A stretch of 64,000 bases of DNA. Source: Caenorhabditis remanei (taxonomy: Eukaryota; Nematoda; Chromadorea; Rhabditida; Rhabditidae). This document shows positions 47,670 through 59,517 of the stretch, in pieces (the first letter of the stretch is position 1; each line of letters opens with the position of its first letter). The notes beneath the pieces were generated by a model. The model saw nothing but the letters and a program-made list of their open reading frames with translations, had not been told where the DNA came from and did no database searches. The DNA lies in contig NC_071333.1 in the NCBI RefSeq assembly GCF_010183535.1, forward strand, positions 4,648,587 to 4,712,586, written 5' to 3'. The position numbers and the translations under genes were made by a program.

Positions 47670-49380
47670 TTCAAATCGTTTGAGGTTTAGTCAGAATACT
47701 ACACCACATGTCATTCATTCATTCCTAAAATTTCCACTCATGTCTGCAGCTTTTTGCTCGAGCTTTGCAGAAAATGGGTGTAAAGACAGATATTTTTTAT
47801 TTCAGAAAAACTATGAAAAATTTGCATTAAAAGTTTTGTTAAAAAAGATTCTAGTGAAAATTGTTCAAAAATTCAAATCCGGCCCGAATGCTTCCAAGTA
47901 CGAAATAAAGTGTGTGCAGCGTAATCGTTGATGGGGCCGTTAGAGATATTACTGCTTGGTTGGTTGGAATTTTCTAAAAGGGGAGCTGATTCTCGTTTGC
48001 AAGTTTCCAGATCATCGAGGATGAGAGATTATTTCTCCAAAGCTGCAGTGGTCTCGATTTTCAATCTCATCAAGTCTCTTGTGTTTCTGGTTTTTGAGAG
48101 ATCAACAAGTTCATCATCTTCGAGTATCAAATAGTCGGAGTCTACAGTTATTGATACTAGTTCCGGAATAGCTCTCGTAATATCCTAAGATTTGAGATTT
48201 CGACTACTTTTATTTTCAGACTCTTTTTACCAGAAAGTTTTTTAAAAAGTTCAGCTTTTCAGCAATAAATATGGTTCGGAGTGTTGATAATCAGTAGAAT
48301 CAACCACACAATCAGTGGAATGACATATCAGTCATTTCCTGCATGAAACTCTGCATATTCCTGCTGTTGAACTTTCACAATAACTTCATAAGTTTTCAAA
48401 ATTGTTTGAAATAACGTTAAGTGTTGGAACTTTATTTATTCATTCTTCATTTAGCCGAAAAACCCGAATAACAAAAATATCTACATTGTCCGCGTAAAGT
48501 ACACACCAGGAGTTTTCTCTGACACGAGACCACGGCCGCAAGATTATGAAAGCGGCAGTTTCAAATAGATTTCTCGATTAATGGTTGCAGACATAAAATG
48601 ACATCAGACATGCGCACCTGGGTCAGCAGATTTCTAATTATCATAGATTGTCGAGGTTTTCTCAGAAAAATGAGGACACCCTGATGAACCGACACACAGA
48701 CAGACACACTGAGAATTCAATAGCTAACAGAGATTTAGACGACGATACACCCCAATAGTTATCATTTACCACTCCTAATTCTTTGAATTTTTTGTTTCTA
48801 AAACCCTTCCCTAAAAGTTGTCATTTGTCATTCCAAAACTGTCATGCTATTCCTGAAAAGATGTCATTTTCCGCACTTAAAGTTGCCATTTTTCTGTTGT
48901 CGTTCTTGTTTCTACTATAGTTCTGTTCTACTATACTTTTTCTATTTCTAATTTCGAATTCAATAAACGACTAGCCAGTTTTTGCTCTCCTTTCGCTTTA
49001 TAAGTAATATTTGCCCCCCCCCCCCCCCGCATGATTTGAATACTTGTTTGAATTGTTAGTGAATAACAAACATAAGAAAATTAAAATCATTCTAACAACA
49101 AAATGAACGTCTACTGAGAAATTAATAAACTTGAATATTTAAGTCCACTTCAATTAATAAACATGAAAATGATTGAACTGATCAATGCAATGAGTTTGAA
49201 CCACTCCAAAATAAATAAGCGTTCGACATTCAACACTCTAGGGCATTCAGATTTCTTGTTGAGGAAGAATATTTTTCAATATGTATTTAAGAGATCAAAA
49301 ACAAATAATTGAAATATTTGGTAAGTTTTTCAATAGAATATACAGATATAAAGATTCCCACCAAATATGTATAGAGAGTG
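47670..49380. other. Intergenic with a C15 tract
   Basis: No gene is recognised. A run of 15 C lies at 49014-49028. Confidence 0.5.
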
Positions 49381-49387
49381 AACAAAA

Positions 49388-50599
49388 TCAAATCAAAATC
49401 GATCGTGAGACAACGTCAGGTGCTCCTCGAATCTGGGCCACACGTTTTTTGCAACGACCCCATACATCTTCCCTCACATTCTTGTCGAAAGCCAGGAGAA
49501 TATAGGGAAGGGACAGTGTGAACTGAAAAATTTCAGGTTTTATATAGCCTGCTTGTTTGAAAACATTACAATGGTTGACACAATAAGAAGAAGGCATGTA
49601 TTGTGTTCAATGAACCATGGTGAAAAAATATGGAAATGTGAATCAGCAGCATTCAATACACTCCAAACAACTTCTCCTATGTAGGCCAATGCGTAAACAG
49701 TCGCAGTATTTCTGAGCATTCTTTTTATACTTGCTTTTGATGTAATATCCACTGAAACATTATTTTAAAAAATTAATAAAACTGAGCTGCAACTCAAACC
49801 ATAAGGTAATCTACACAACAAAATATAGTTCACCACTCCCGTTGCTATAAGTAATGCAATATAAATTATTGAGAATATAGCTGCCACATCGCCTGCAGTT
49901 CTCCTAGTCGTCGGGAACACAATGGACATTAATTTTCCATCTACGATATAGACTTCAGAGATGAACCCAGTCCAAAGAAATTTTGGTAGACCACTAACAA
50001 CCCAAATTACAATGAATATGCGAAGGTAGAAACGATTCCAGAACTGAATAACGACAGATATGGAGCATGTAGAATAACTGCTGCAACAAACGTGTACTTA
50101 CTGTCTGATAGCTATATGGAAATAAGATAGATGACATTCGATGAAGAGCCAGCAACTCTGCTGTCCAGAAATGAACGTGAAAGAACCAAATGCAGAAAAA
50201 CTTGAGCCATTTCAAGAGACCAGGTATTGTGGTTTCAATGAACTTTACAATGAACACCAAACCAGGGTACATTTGAAATCGTATAGCAATCCAGGTGTTG
50301 ATGTGACAAGCGATGTTCTGAAACGTACATAGTTCTTACAGTTTTCAAGTTTAGTTCAATGCAAATTTGTCAATTCACATTTCTTAGTATTTGTAAATAA
50401 TTAAACTGACCGTTCCCAGATCCAATTGAACCAGGCGATAGAACGAATTTTTCTTGTATTTTTTCCCGAGGCAGAACAGAAGCATGAAAAAAATCATCAG
50501 ACAAGTCGATATGACTCCAAATACAAATAAGGTAATTGCCACGATTGTTGTTTCAGTGTCAATCGTCACATTTTCCATGTAAACTGTGTAGTTTTCCAT
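49388..50599 (-). CDS. Seven-transmembrane chemoreceptor, probably Srv-type
   Basis: Minus-strand exons 50599-50411, 50317-50102, 50043-49800, 49751-49570 and 49522-49388 join in phase into 321 residues. Hydrophobic helices alternate as in serpentine receptors: an N-terminal part with potential N-glycosylation sites (ENYT, ENVT), TM1 (TTIVAITLFVFGVISTCLMI), a TM2/TM3 region ending FHVHFWTAELLALHRMSSILFP, TM5 (IFSIIYIALLIATGVVNYIL), TM6 and TM7 (SLPYILLAF) and a basic tail. The LHRMSSI..P.SY...W block is typical of nematode Srv and related families. The role is presumably chemosensation; the ligand is unknown. All five exons are open and no lesion is seen. Confidence 0.8.
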
Positions 50600-51329
50600 T
50601 TTCGTGTCAGCGACTGATGTTACTATAATAATAATGGAATAAACTAAAACAACTTGTGAGAGAAGAGAGCCATATGATCGGTTTTTCTAAGTAGGTTTTT
50701 TTCGGGTCAATAAACAAGAGAATGAGATAGACATCTTCCTTTCTACAAACAAGTCAGACATTCAAAAGCACAAGATGGAAAGTCATTCATATCAAAAAGA
50801 AACTTGTCATCGCAAAATTAATCTATTGAGAAAACATAACAGAATGTCAAGAAAATTGTATTTGTTTTCCAAATTTGGAAAAACAATGAGGCAAAAATGA
50901 ATTTTGAATAAGAAGTTGCATCCAAGATAATGACAAAGATATAGACAAACACGGAATGACGGAGATAAGTTCACCAGACCGAAGAAAGGTTACTTCAATT
51001 TGTTCAAGCAATAGAGAATGTTCTATGAATTTATAAATCATCTTAGAAATGCGTCTTTGACGTAAATGGGTATTAGACGCGTTATTGAGGTCCATGACAT
51101 CTTCACATACACTTTTCAAATAAGCGGTAAACATGTATTCAAATTAAAAAAGTCTGAAAAATCGAATTTCAAGCTGCGTGAATATCAAAAACAAAACAAC
51201 TTTGCTTTTTTGTTTAAAACTAATGCATAAAAGTTCTAATTCGCAAGCTGTTTGAAAGGGTAGTCACGAGTTGTTGTTGTGGTTGTGGTGAGACAAAAAT
51301 CTCTCTCGAGAACAATTGTCAGCTTATTC

Positions 51330-51780
51330 TCAAACAAAGTGGTAATATTGTAATTGAAAATACATCGAGCCCATCCGAACAACACCAGAATATATTAGGC
51401 GAGTGTCAAGTGACAAGACATTAACAAGCTTCAAAATTAGTTAACCTGCTAAACTTTGTTGATAATACACAAAGAAGAAAGGGCTCGCGTCTAGGGAAAA
51501 CGCCGATGAGCCAAGCGAAAACGCTTAAAACCAAAGCTTTTACAGAAAGCAGAGTCACAACTAACGCTCTGCTAGCTTTGATAATAAGGAAATCAACAAT
51601 AATCCTCAACAGCTATCCGAAAGATAGTCACGAGGAGGTTGAGCGGAGATCAAAGCCTTTTCCAGAGACACAACAAGCTTCCCCCTTCATAACAAAACCT
51701 AATCAGTGATGTGCGTGTGGATTCAGATTATTTTCTCGCTGTCTATGTCTAATTAGTCTTCAGAGACTCATGACGAGATA
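51330..51780. repeat. Dispersed repeat, copy A
   Basis: Shares ordered segments with 52780-53150: CCGCTGAACTTTGTTxATAA-like, CAAAGAAG, ACGAGC/GATGAGCCAA, and a nearly identical AACCTAATCAGTGATGTGCG block followed by TTTTCTCGCTGTCTA. Function unknown. The flanks (50600-51330 and 51780-52780) hold no recognised gene. Confidence 0.6.
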
Positions 51781-52779
51781 GACTAGTGAAAAATAAAGAG
51801 GAAAATGAGAGAGGATTGGGATAAGAGACACCGCGAGAAAAAAAAACGGATTCAGGAGTGAAATAGAAAAAAAACAGTTAGGAAAAAAAAACCGGAGGTA
51901 GAAAACAAATAGTTAAATTAAAATATTAAAAACAGGTAATAGAGGAGTTAAGAAGTGTTTCGAATTTAAACGGGGGAAGGAATTGGGGGACATTATCAAT
52001 AATCGCATTCCAAATTGGAATGGTGGATGCAAAAAAATTGGGGACAGAAGGATGGCAGCAAATTAAGGTCACGGGACGTCGAAGAGATTTGAAGATTTGA
52101 CATTAAAGTTGAAATGGGGGGAATTACCACTGATGAAGTTGTAAAGGAGAAGGAGTATGGATTTGAGTAGGCGGTGTCGAAGAGAGACAAGAATTTCGAG
52201 GCGGTGGGGGGGGGTAGAAGGAAAGGGCGGAGCTTGCAATCAGGAAGTAAAATCTGCTGAATAAAGTTTCGAAAGTGAATTTATAAATACATTTCTTGTA
52301 AGAATAGTGTATCAAATCAAAGAAAAATGACGGAGAGGCTGTGGGAAACGATAGCAAAGGGTTATGATTCTTTGGATTCCGAAGCCAAGTGATCCGCTTC
52401 TTCTAAAAATTGAAGTTTATTTGGGATGTGAAAGAGCAATAGTGAAGCCGTTTCATTGAGGCTTTGAAAATAAAAGCATAAGAGATCATTTAAGCCAGCT
52501 ATTTCAGCGCTTGAAACAAACATACAACAGTTTTGTAGCTGTTTGCTGTCATTGAAAACCATGACAAGGCTCCAATTTAGTTTGAAGTGTATCTCTGCAG
52601 CACGATGAAAGTTTCCAGAACAGCGGTCGCAATTTCATATATTGTTATCTAGTCACAACGAAATGCATATGAGTGTGTCGTTCAGTATTGGATATGCTTC
52701 CGCGACGTGTCCACTTGCACTTTCAAAAAAAGCTATGACAAAGCAGGTAAGCAAAATATGAAACGATTTTTGGTAGGGA

Positions 52780-53150
52780 CAAGGTTGCAAAACTGCAAGC
52801 AAGAATGTGTCTAATATGCACTTTATTTTTATAAATGTAAGAATTAGCTAACCCGCTGAACTTTGTTAATAATAAACAAAGAAGGAAATTCTCGTGGCTA
52901 GCCAAAGCCCTAACGAGCCAACCAGAGCGCAGAAAACCACGGTTCTCATTTCTAAACAAAGTGCTAATAGAGTAATGGCAAAAACATGAAAGCCCATCAT
53001 AACAACACCAAAATGGACAAGAAGAGTGTCAAATGACGAGACACTCAACGAGCTTCTCTGCGTTTATAACAAAACCTAATCAGTGATGTGCGTGTGGATT
53101 CAGACTCTTTTCTCGCTGTCTACTAATTAGTCATCAGAGATTTCAGTTAC
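52780..53150. repeat. Dispersed repeat, copy B
   Basis: Second copy of the repeat at 51330-51780, in the same orientation and moderately diverged. Confidence 0.6.
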
Positions 53151-53323
53151 CAACTGATCACACGCGTGCATTTTGACAAAACGTCACATTGCTCCGTTGT
53201 TTACTCGGATAGAATCGTCTAGAAAATCATGACGAATTTTCGAATTTTCTTTTTTCAGAACAAATTATTATGATAATTAGAACACGAGTGCGCCGAGGGA
53301 AGAGAGTTAGAAAGTGGACAGGA

Positions 53324-53690
53324 CTACAACCAGGAAATGAAATTGTGGTCGGAAGAACAATTGTGAGAAGTCTTCAAATTTGATTTTCTTGTAGGGATCA
53401 GGGGGATCAATGGCTTGCGGCGCGAGAGAATTATAAAAACTTCCACATCTTTGGAATTCAAATCATCAACAATCGATTCAAGCTTTTCATAGTGTTTCAT
53501 GCTAATAACTAAAACTCTGAGACTTGAGTTCAATGCGCCGACACAAGTTCAGATGAATACACCTCTATTGATAAAATCGTAAATTTTGCCGATTCCTCCG
53601 TTAGCGAAACTGAAAATTTCAATTATTTGGTCCACTCTAGCGCGTCCGTCTTTTTCATTTTCACAAAACGACACAAATTCAGAATAAGGA
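53324..53690 (-). other. Unrecognised coding-like segment
   Basis: The minus strand reads SEFVSFCENEKDGRARVDQI then FANGGIGKIYDFINRG (about 53690-53570) and, after a possible short intron, LNSSLRVLVISMKHYEKLES (53533-53324). Composition looks protein-like, but no family is recognised and no complete gene can be assembled. It lies just downstream of the S1-like gene on the same strand. Confidence 0.3.
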
Positions 53691-53741
53691 ATCTCTGACA
53701 ATTATTTATTAGTACTCAAAACATCAAATCGATACAAAAAA

Positions 53742-54960
53742 TTAACAAATTCCAGAATATTGACAAATTTTCTTGCTTGCGTATGCAACAGATGATACTT
53801 GAACTCCGGAATTATAATCTCTGCGGTTGGACTTCAATACACCTATTAAGGTGTGCAGTTTCAGAGTTGTGGACATCACACTACCTCCGTTGTCGCCCTG
53901 AAATTGGAAAGTTTAGCTTATAAAGAGATACACGAACAACTACAGCTCTCTCAATCACAATTTTGCTGGAAGTAGAATTTACCAGGAAATAACGATCATC
54001 CGATTGATAGCCACGATACTGAAAGACAGACCATCTCTTGAATCTTAAAGTTTTTTATTACCACGACACGTCCTTTTCGAAGTTTTCCGATATTTTTCCG
54101 TATTTTTGATTCGTAATCGGTACTTCCATAAGAGTTGATTTCCAGTAAATCTCCAATTACAATTGGTGATACTTGTCCTAAAAACAAAAATACCATATTT
54201 GTCAACAGAAAGCTTTCCTCACGTGATACACTGCAAGCTGGATGAATTTCATTGGTGAATTGCAAGTCGTTTTCCAGTTCAATGAGAGCCATATCAAATT
54301 GTCGGTCGTCATTTTCTTTACACTTGTCAAACAGGATGATCTGAAAATACTCAAATAACAAAAGGAACACCAATCTTCAAACATACCTTACTATCCTTGA
54401 TCACAATAGGTTTGGTCAATGTGATTTGCAACGAATGTCCGGAGAAGTAGATCACAAAATCGCTGAAAGAAATCATTTTGAAAATTAATTGCATTTGAAA
54501 GCTTACTCATTGATACATTTTCCCATAAAAACATCATCATCATGGTCCTTCGTCTGAGCGAGATTTGTTAGAATACAGACTCGAGATGTGAGAATATGTC
54601 TTTGGGAAATTAGTGTTCCGGAGCACACCCACCCCGGAGTATGGATCATGACAGTCCACGGTGCTTTGGTTCTGGATATAAATTCGGAGTTGGTAAGTTT
54701 TCCTGAAACAGAAGAGTGTTTACTTAAATTTTGGACTGAAATACACACTATTTACATTTTCAAAGGTTATTAAAAAATAATCCCTCAAAATTTCACATTC
54801 CTGAAAGAATAAACTTACTTTTCATACTCTTTATCATTGGTCGTGATCCACAGAATCTCTGAAGCTCTTGATTTTCTTCAGAAGTCAAGCGTCTCCACTG
54901 TTGTGGTACCCCCTCACCAAACAACGAGAAGAGAACAACCAGAATAAGAATTGTCTTCAT
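53742..54960 (-). CDS. Secreted trypsin-like protein lacking catalytic residues
   Basis: Seven minus-strand exons (54960-54819, 54702-54507, 54462-54387, 54340-54223, 54177-54062, 54018-53983, 53897-53742) join in phase into 279 residues. A signal peptide (MKTILILVVLFSLFGEG) is followed by LTSEENQELQRFCG, a lead-in resembling nematode DUF316 trypsin-like proteins. The chymotrypsin fold is recognisable: APWTVMI, CSGTLISQRHILTSRVC at the TAAHC position, DMALIELENDL with the catalytic-Asp context, and GDNGGS in place of GDSGGP. The catalytic His and Ser are therefore replaced (Val and Asn), so it should not cleave peptide bonds by the usual mechanism and may act as a binding protein. All splice sites and the reading frame are intact, which argues for a retained pseudoenzyme and against decay. 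Confidence 0.8.
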
Positions 54961-54969
54961 TTTTCCCAA

Positions 54970-55750
54970 CGCGAGAAAGTGTTGAAATGACGCTGGAGAG
55001 GCTTGAGAGAGGTTTATATGTATGTGGTGTTTTAATTCGATTAGGCACAAATGTGTGGGGACGAGTCACGAGCGAGAAAAAGATGGCAAGATTAAGAAAA
55101 AAATTTATCACATGGAAAATCGGAGAAAAACAAAGATAGTTTAAAAAATCAGAATTATTGTAAAAACAGCATTCTCTGATGCTCGACAACGTAACGGTTA
55201 AGATGTGTGCTATTGGATTTTGCAAGTTTTAGAAGCTCCGTTAACTAGATAAGTGTAGCAGACAATCACTCTGGAGATAAAATGATAATTTCAAAGTAAG
55301 TTTTCATATTTTGGCTAATAACGAACTTTCAAAAATCAGCTTGGGGTCAATTTGTATAAATTTGCTGTAAGGGCTTTTCACAAAATTACAAAAAAACTGT
55401 TTTATTTATATATATTATTAAATTTATATTTATTGACGAAAAAAAATTTAAAAAGGACTACATGAAAAGGAGAGACTAAGTATGATCCCTCACAAGATGG
55501 ACTAGTAAGTATGGAAGAAATGAACAGGATTCGATTTACAAAGACAATTTGATCACAATTTCGAAATCATACCAGGAATGATCGGCAGGAATAGGGGAAA
55601 ACACGTGTTTCAAAGGCGGGTCAAGAGAATGAAGTGATCTGGACAAAAAAGAAAAAAGCACCATCATGGTTTTGAGACAAAGCGAGAACATCAAAATATG
55701 GAAATTGAAGACTTTTAAAAGGTTGACAGGGAACACAAGGAAGACAAGGA
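54970..55750. other. Intergenic, no gene recognised
   Basis: Upstream region of the S1-like gene and downstream region of the FGD-like gene, both on the minus strand. AT-rich, without coding motifs. Confidence 0.5.
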
Positions 55751-55756
55751 AAAAAA

Positions 55757-58700
55757 TCAATTTGTTTCTGGAAAATGATCGGATAAGACAGTATTCCATT
55801 TTTTGATGGAATACGGCTGTTTCACTCGGAAAGTGAAATCATCATTCGTCATACCTCTCTTCGAAAAGGCAAACACGACTCCATTTCTTTCCTTTGATTG
55901 TCGGACCTCATGATTGGCCACATTTCTTTCGAATATGGGCTTGAAATCTAACTTTTGTTTGACGACGACAAGGCGGTCATCATTCTTAAGCCATGCATAG
56001 GCTTCAGTCTCCATAGCTCCTGACCTGGAAAAATATAAGTTATTGATTTTGAAGATCACAATTGTATGTTACCTCAAATAAACTAGTCCAAATGCCTTTG
56101 TTTCCTTTTTTCTTTCGTCCAAGTCGAATTTCTTCAAGTCTCGTTTTTTCGGCTCTTTGAATAGTTTCTCGGCAGCCATCACTTTCTGGAAAATACGTTT
56201 TGTTTGTAACTAAAGAAATATTCTACTCACTTCTCTTTTCCCGATCTTCACATGAAGTTTTCCTTCTCTGCTCTGTTTCCGCTCCTCTGGAAACAAAGTT
56301 CCCGTGACATCTGAAATTTTAAGTTTATTTTTTTTGAATATCGAAACAAATTAACTTACAGTCATCATGAATGTCCTTGAAGCAATCAGGGCACACGATG
56401 TGTTTCTCGAACAGGTACTGAGAAACAGGAGCAAGGCCAGTGCAGAGCGAACAGATGCTCTGAAATGTATTAAAAATTTAGTTAACGAATAACCTTTAAT
56501 AGAGGTGTCTTCAGCAAAGTCTTTCATATCTTTTTTCTCAGTGGGGATGTCAAAAAGTTGTCAATAGTCAAAATATAGCTGAGTATTTCTAAAATATTTC
56601 TTCAGCTGAAAAAGCTTCGATAGCTTTCAAGGCAGTTTAGATATTCTGTTCCAAACTTTTGCTACTGGGGGCACCGCTATTAGAGGTTTCACGGTATGTG
56701 AATGTTACTTTGTGCTTACAAGCGATCTATTCAGAAAGAACAATTTTTTTAGTTTATGAGGCAACTGCAAAAGTTTCATCAAAAGTTATTTATAAGAATA
56801 TTTGAAAATAAACTAACAAATCCGCATCGTCTGCAATGATTTCGTTCTTCCGAAGAATTGAACTTCTCCGAACATTGCTCCATTAAGCATTCACCGGACT
56901 CCAGAACCCAGACCGGCTTCAGGAACTTCTTTTTAGCCTCCACAACTTTCAGATCGAATCCAATTCGATTTTTCATCTTCTCCTGGCTATCCAAAATAGC
57001 TTTGACCCAATCGTTCTTCAGCTTTCCATTCTTGAAAAGGAAGAAGAATCCTCTCTCTGTTGTTGAGACTTTGAGAGTTTTTTCGTATTCTCGATAGTGA
57101 TCGATTTCAATCTCAATTGTGTTGAGATCAAATTCATAAAAATCTTTCTCAAACGCGCAGCCTGGGTCTTTTGAGTTGGTGAGCCGGCAGACCAACATGC
57201 AGTCGGTGAAGAGAACGATGTAACGCTCATGACGTTTCATTCCATTGTCGCTCCACACTTTCTCTTGAAGAAGAAGTTTTCGAGCTTTTTTGAACGTGTC
57301 GAACCGACCCTGAAACGTAGTGAAAACTTGAGTTTCAGAAAAGTATTTAATTTTAGAATTTTCAGTCATCAGGCTTCAAACTTTCGCTATCATCAAAGGA
57401 CTTTATAATTTGCTTTTCAAAAATTTATCACATTTCGAAACTCTTCTCTTGAATATTTGAAAAGTTTTAAGCGAATTTCCTTTTTTTTCTAAATGTAAGT
57501 ATACTTGACGACATCGAAAGTATGGTTCAGCAAACTTCAAAATTTTTTCACTGGAAAATAAATAGATTGTTCAAAAACGATTTCAAAAGTGTCAAAGCAA
57601 ACTTTTTACCTGCAAACGTTCATGAACCTTCTTTGTTTCGTTTTCAGTGGCTGTTGACATTTCACTTTCTATGATCGTTGTGACATCTTTCAATTTCTTC
57701 ACTGCTTCTTCTGATTTTTCTTTCATGTTTGATCCATCGGGGAAACATTTAGAAAATTCCTCCATGAGAAAGCCATATCTCATGACAGTTTGATGAATTC
57801 GATCTAATTGGTTCTGGAGATTCAAATGGCCTCCTTGCTTGAAATACTCTTTTTCGAACTGAAATCGTCAGAATAACGTTAATTGTCTCTAAAATTATTA
57901 GTACCTTGCTGAGAGCCGAGTCGAGATCTTTGTCATTTTTTCTGCTCAGTTTCATTTCTTCCACCAATTCTCGTTTCTCTTTTAAAAACGAAATGAAACT
58001 TTTCAGTACATCCGCATTCTCAATGACAACGGTAGGGAATTGAGGAGCGTCTTGAATATTCGAGAAATCAACCACTCCAAATTCGTCCGTGAACGCAGTG
58101 TGGAAACCTTTAATCATCTTCATCTTTTTGATGATTTGGAGCAAAATGTGATCTTCATGCTTATGCGGCACGAGAATTTTAGCCAATTTGCTTCCTTGAC
58201 TCTCCAGGTAACTTGGCAATTCCTGGAAGTATAAAATAAAATATTTTATAACATAAGATTAGTGTGATACCAACCTCGGTAATTATACGAAGGAGATATG
58301 TAAGGCTTTTCAGCTGACCTTCAAACTCCTGACCTAGCCTTCTAGATTTCTCCAGTTTCCTCTCCGAATCGTCCATTTCAGAGGTACACGACGATTCAAT
58401 ATCATCATAATAAGAAGATTCCTCTCTTTCGTCGACGTTGAACTGACCAGAACTGCTTTCTATTTCAGTGGAGGTCGCCGACTGAACAGACAATTGTTTG
58501 GAGAACAATTGTGAGAGAGAGGGCAGTCTGAAATTTTTAAGCATTTTTAGAAGAAAGTTATGATTTTTATTTTGTAAATATATCACTTTCTGTTTTCTTT
58601 TTCTTTTCATCCTGTTCCTTTAACCTATTGCATTGGTATTAATTCTTTCTAGCGTTCAATTGCTGCTTGCACGATGTTTGTGTCCCCACTGAAGTTCAAA

Positions 58701-59242
58701 AGCGCCAGTCATATCTACCACTCGTCTGTCCGCGCGCCAACACAGAGTAAACAAATGCTACCATAACCGAACTACATTTTTTCCGGCGCAGCATATTCAG
58801 AAGCAGTAAGGGGGTTTACGTCTTACCTGCTCGCAATTCGATTTCTGAGTCTCATTGACATGCCGAACGTCTCATTTGTTTCCTTCATTGATGGGGATGG
58901 TGGTGCGACAGAGGAAACAGATGGAGAGAGTGAGAACGATGGAGCTTTTGAGGAGCTAACTGACATATGGCTGGAAAGAATTATTAGTTTATTAAGTAAC
59001 GTTTTATTGGATTTTAGTGAGAAACTACTACAATTACCTAAGACTTATTTTAATTTTAGGAATTTAGGGTTAGGTTAATTGGTGAAAATTATGTTAATAC
59101 TTTACCTGCTTCGGTGTGTCCGACTCAATGAATCTCCTTTTTCTCTGACCATCTCAACAGCGTTATCCGTTACTGGTGAAGTAACCGACGATCCAGACGA
59201 GGTATGGGAGACAGATTGATGCTTCGAGAAGTTTCCAGACAT
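55757..59242 (-). CDS. FGD-type RhoGEF (DH-PH-FYVE-PH), 717 residues
   Basis: Ten minus-strand exons (59242-59106, 58970-58827, 58527-58275, 58222-57905, 57858-57610, 57309-56818, 56459-56360, 56310-56231, 56185-56073, 56024-55757) join in phase. The Ser-rich, acidic N-terminal ~150 residues look disordered. A DH-like helical domain follows (~residues 150-365, with LQNQLDRIHQTVMRYGFLME near its end), then PH1 (~370-490), a FYVE zinc finger (~500-565: CSEKF, RNHCRRCG, SICSLC, CPDC, eight Cys) and a second PH (~600-715). This is the order of FGD/EXC-5 Cdc42 exchange factors, which couple phosphoinositide-rich membranes to actin remodelling. I infer a paralogue, not a specific orthologue. The FYVE basic motif is degenerate (ERNHCR), so PI3P binding is uncertain. 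The ATG lies 4 bases after TTTTTCAG, indicating trans-splicing. Confidence 0.85.
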
Positions 59243-59517
59243 GATACTGAAAAATCAGGGAATTTGTTTACTGGTACTCATACGAAAAAGTCAATTCGTA
59301 AAGTTGTTACTCGCCACAAAGGTTTGTATCAAGAGCGATAGTTTTCAATGGAAAACAACCAATTTCGAAACGGTGTCACGATTTTACATGATTGTTGCAA
59401 AATGTAAGAATTGTATAAATTATTCAAATCAAAAATATAATGTTATTTTTGAAGTTACTAATTTTATTCTATTATAATTTGATATTTAAAATCCACACAT
59501 GCAGTACCTGTCAAAAA

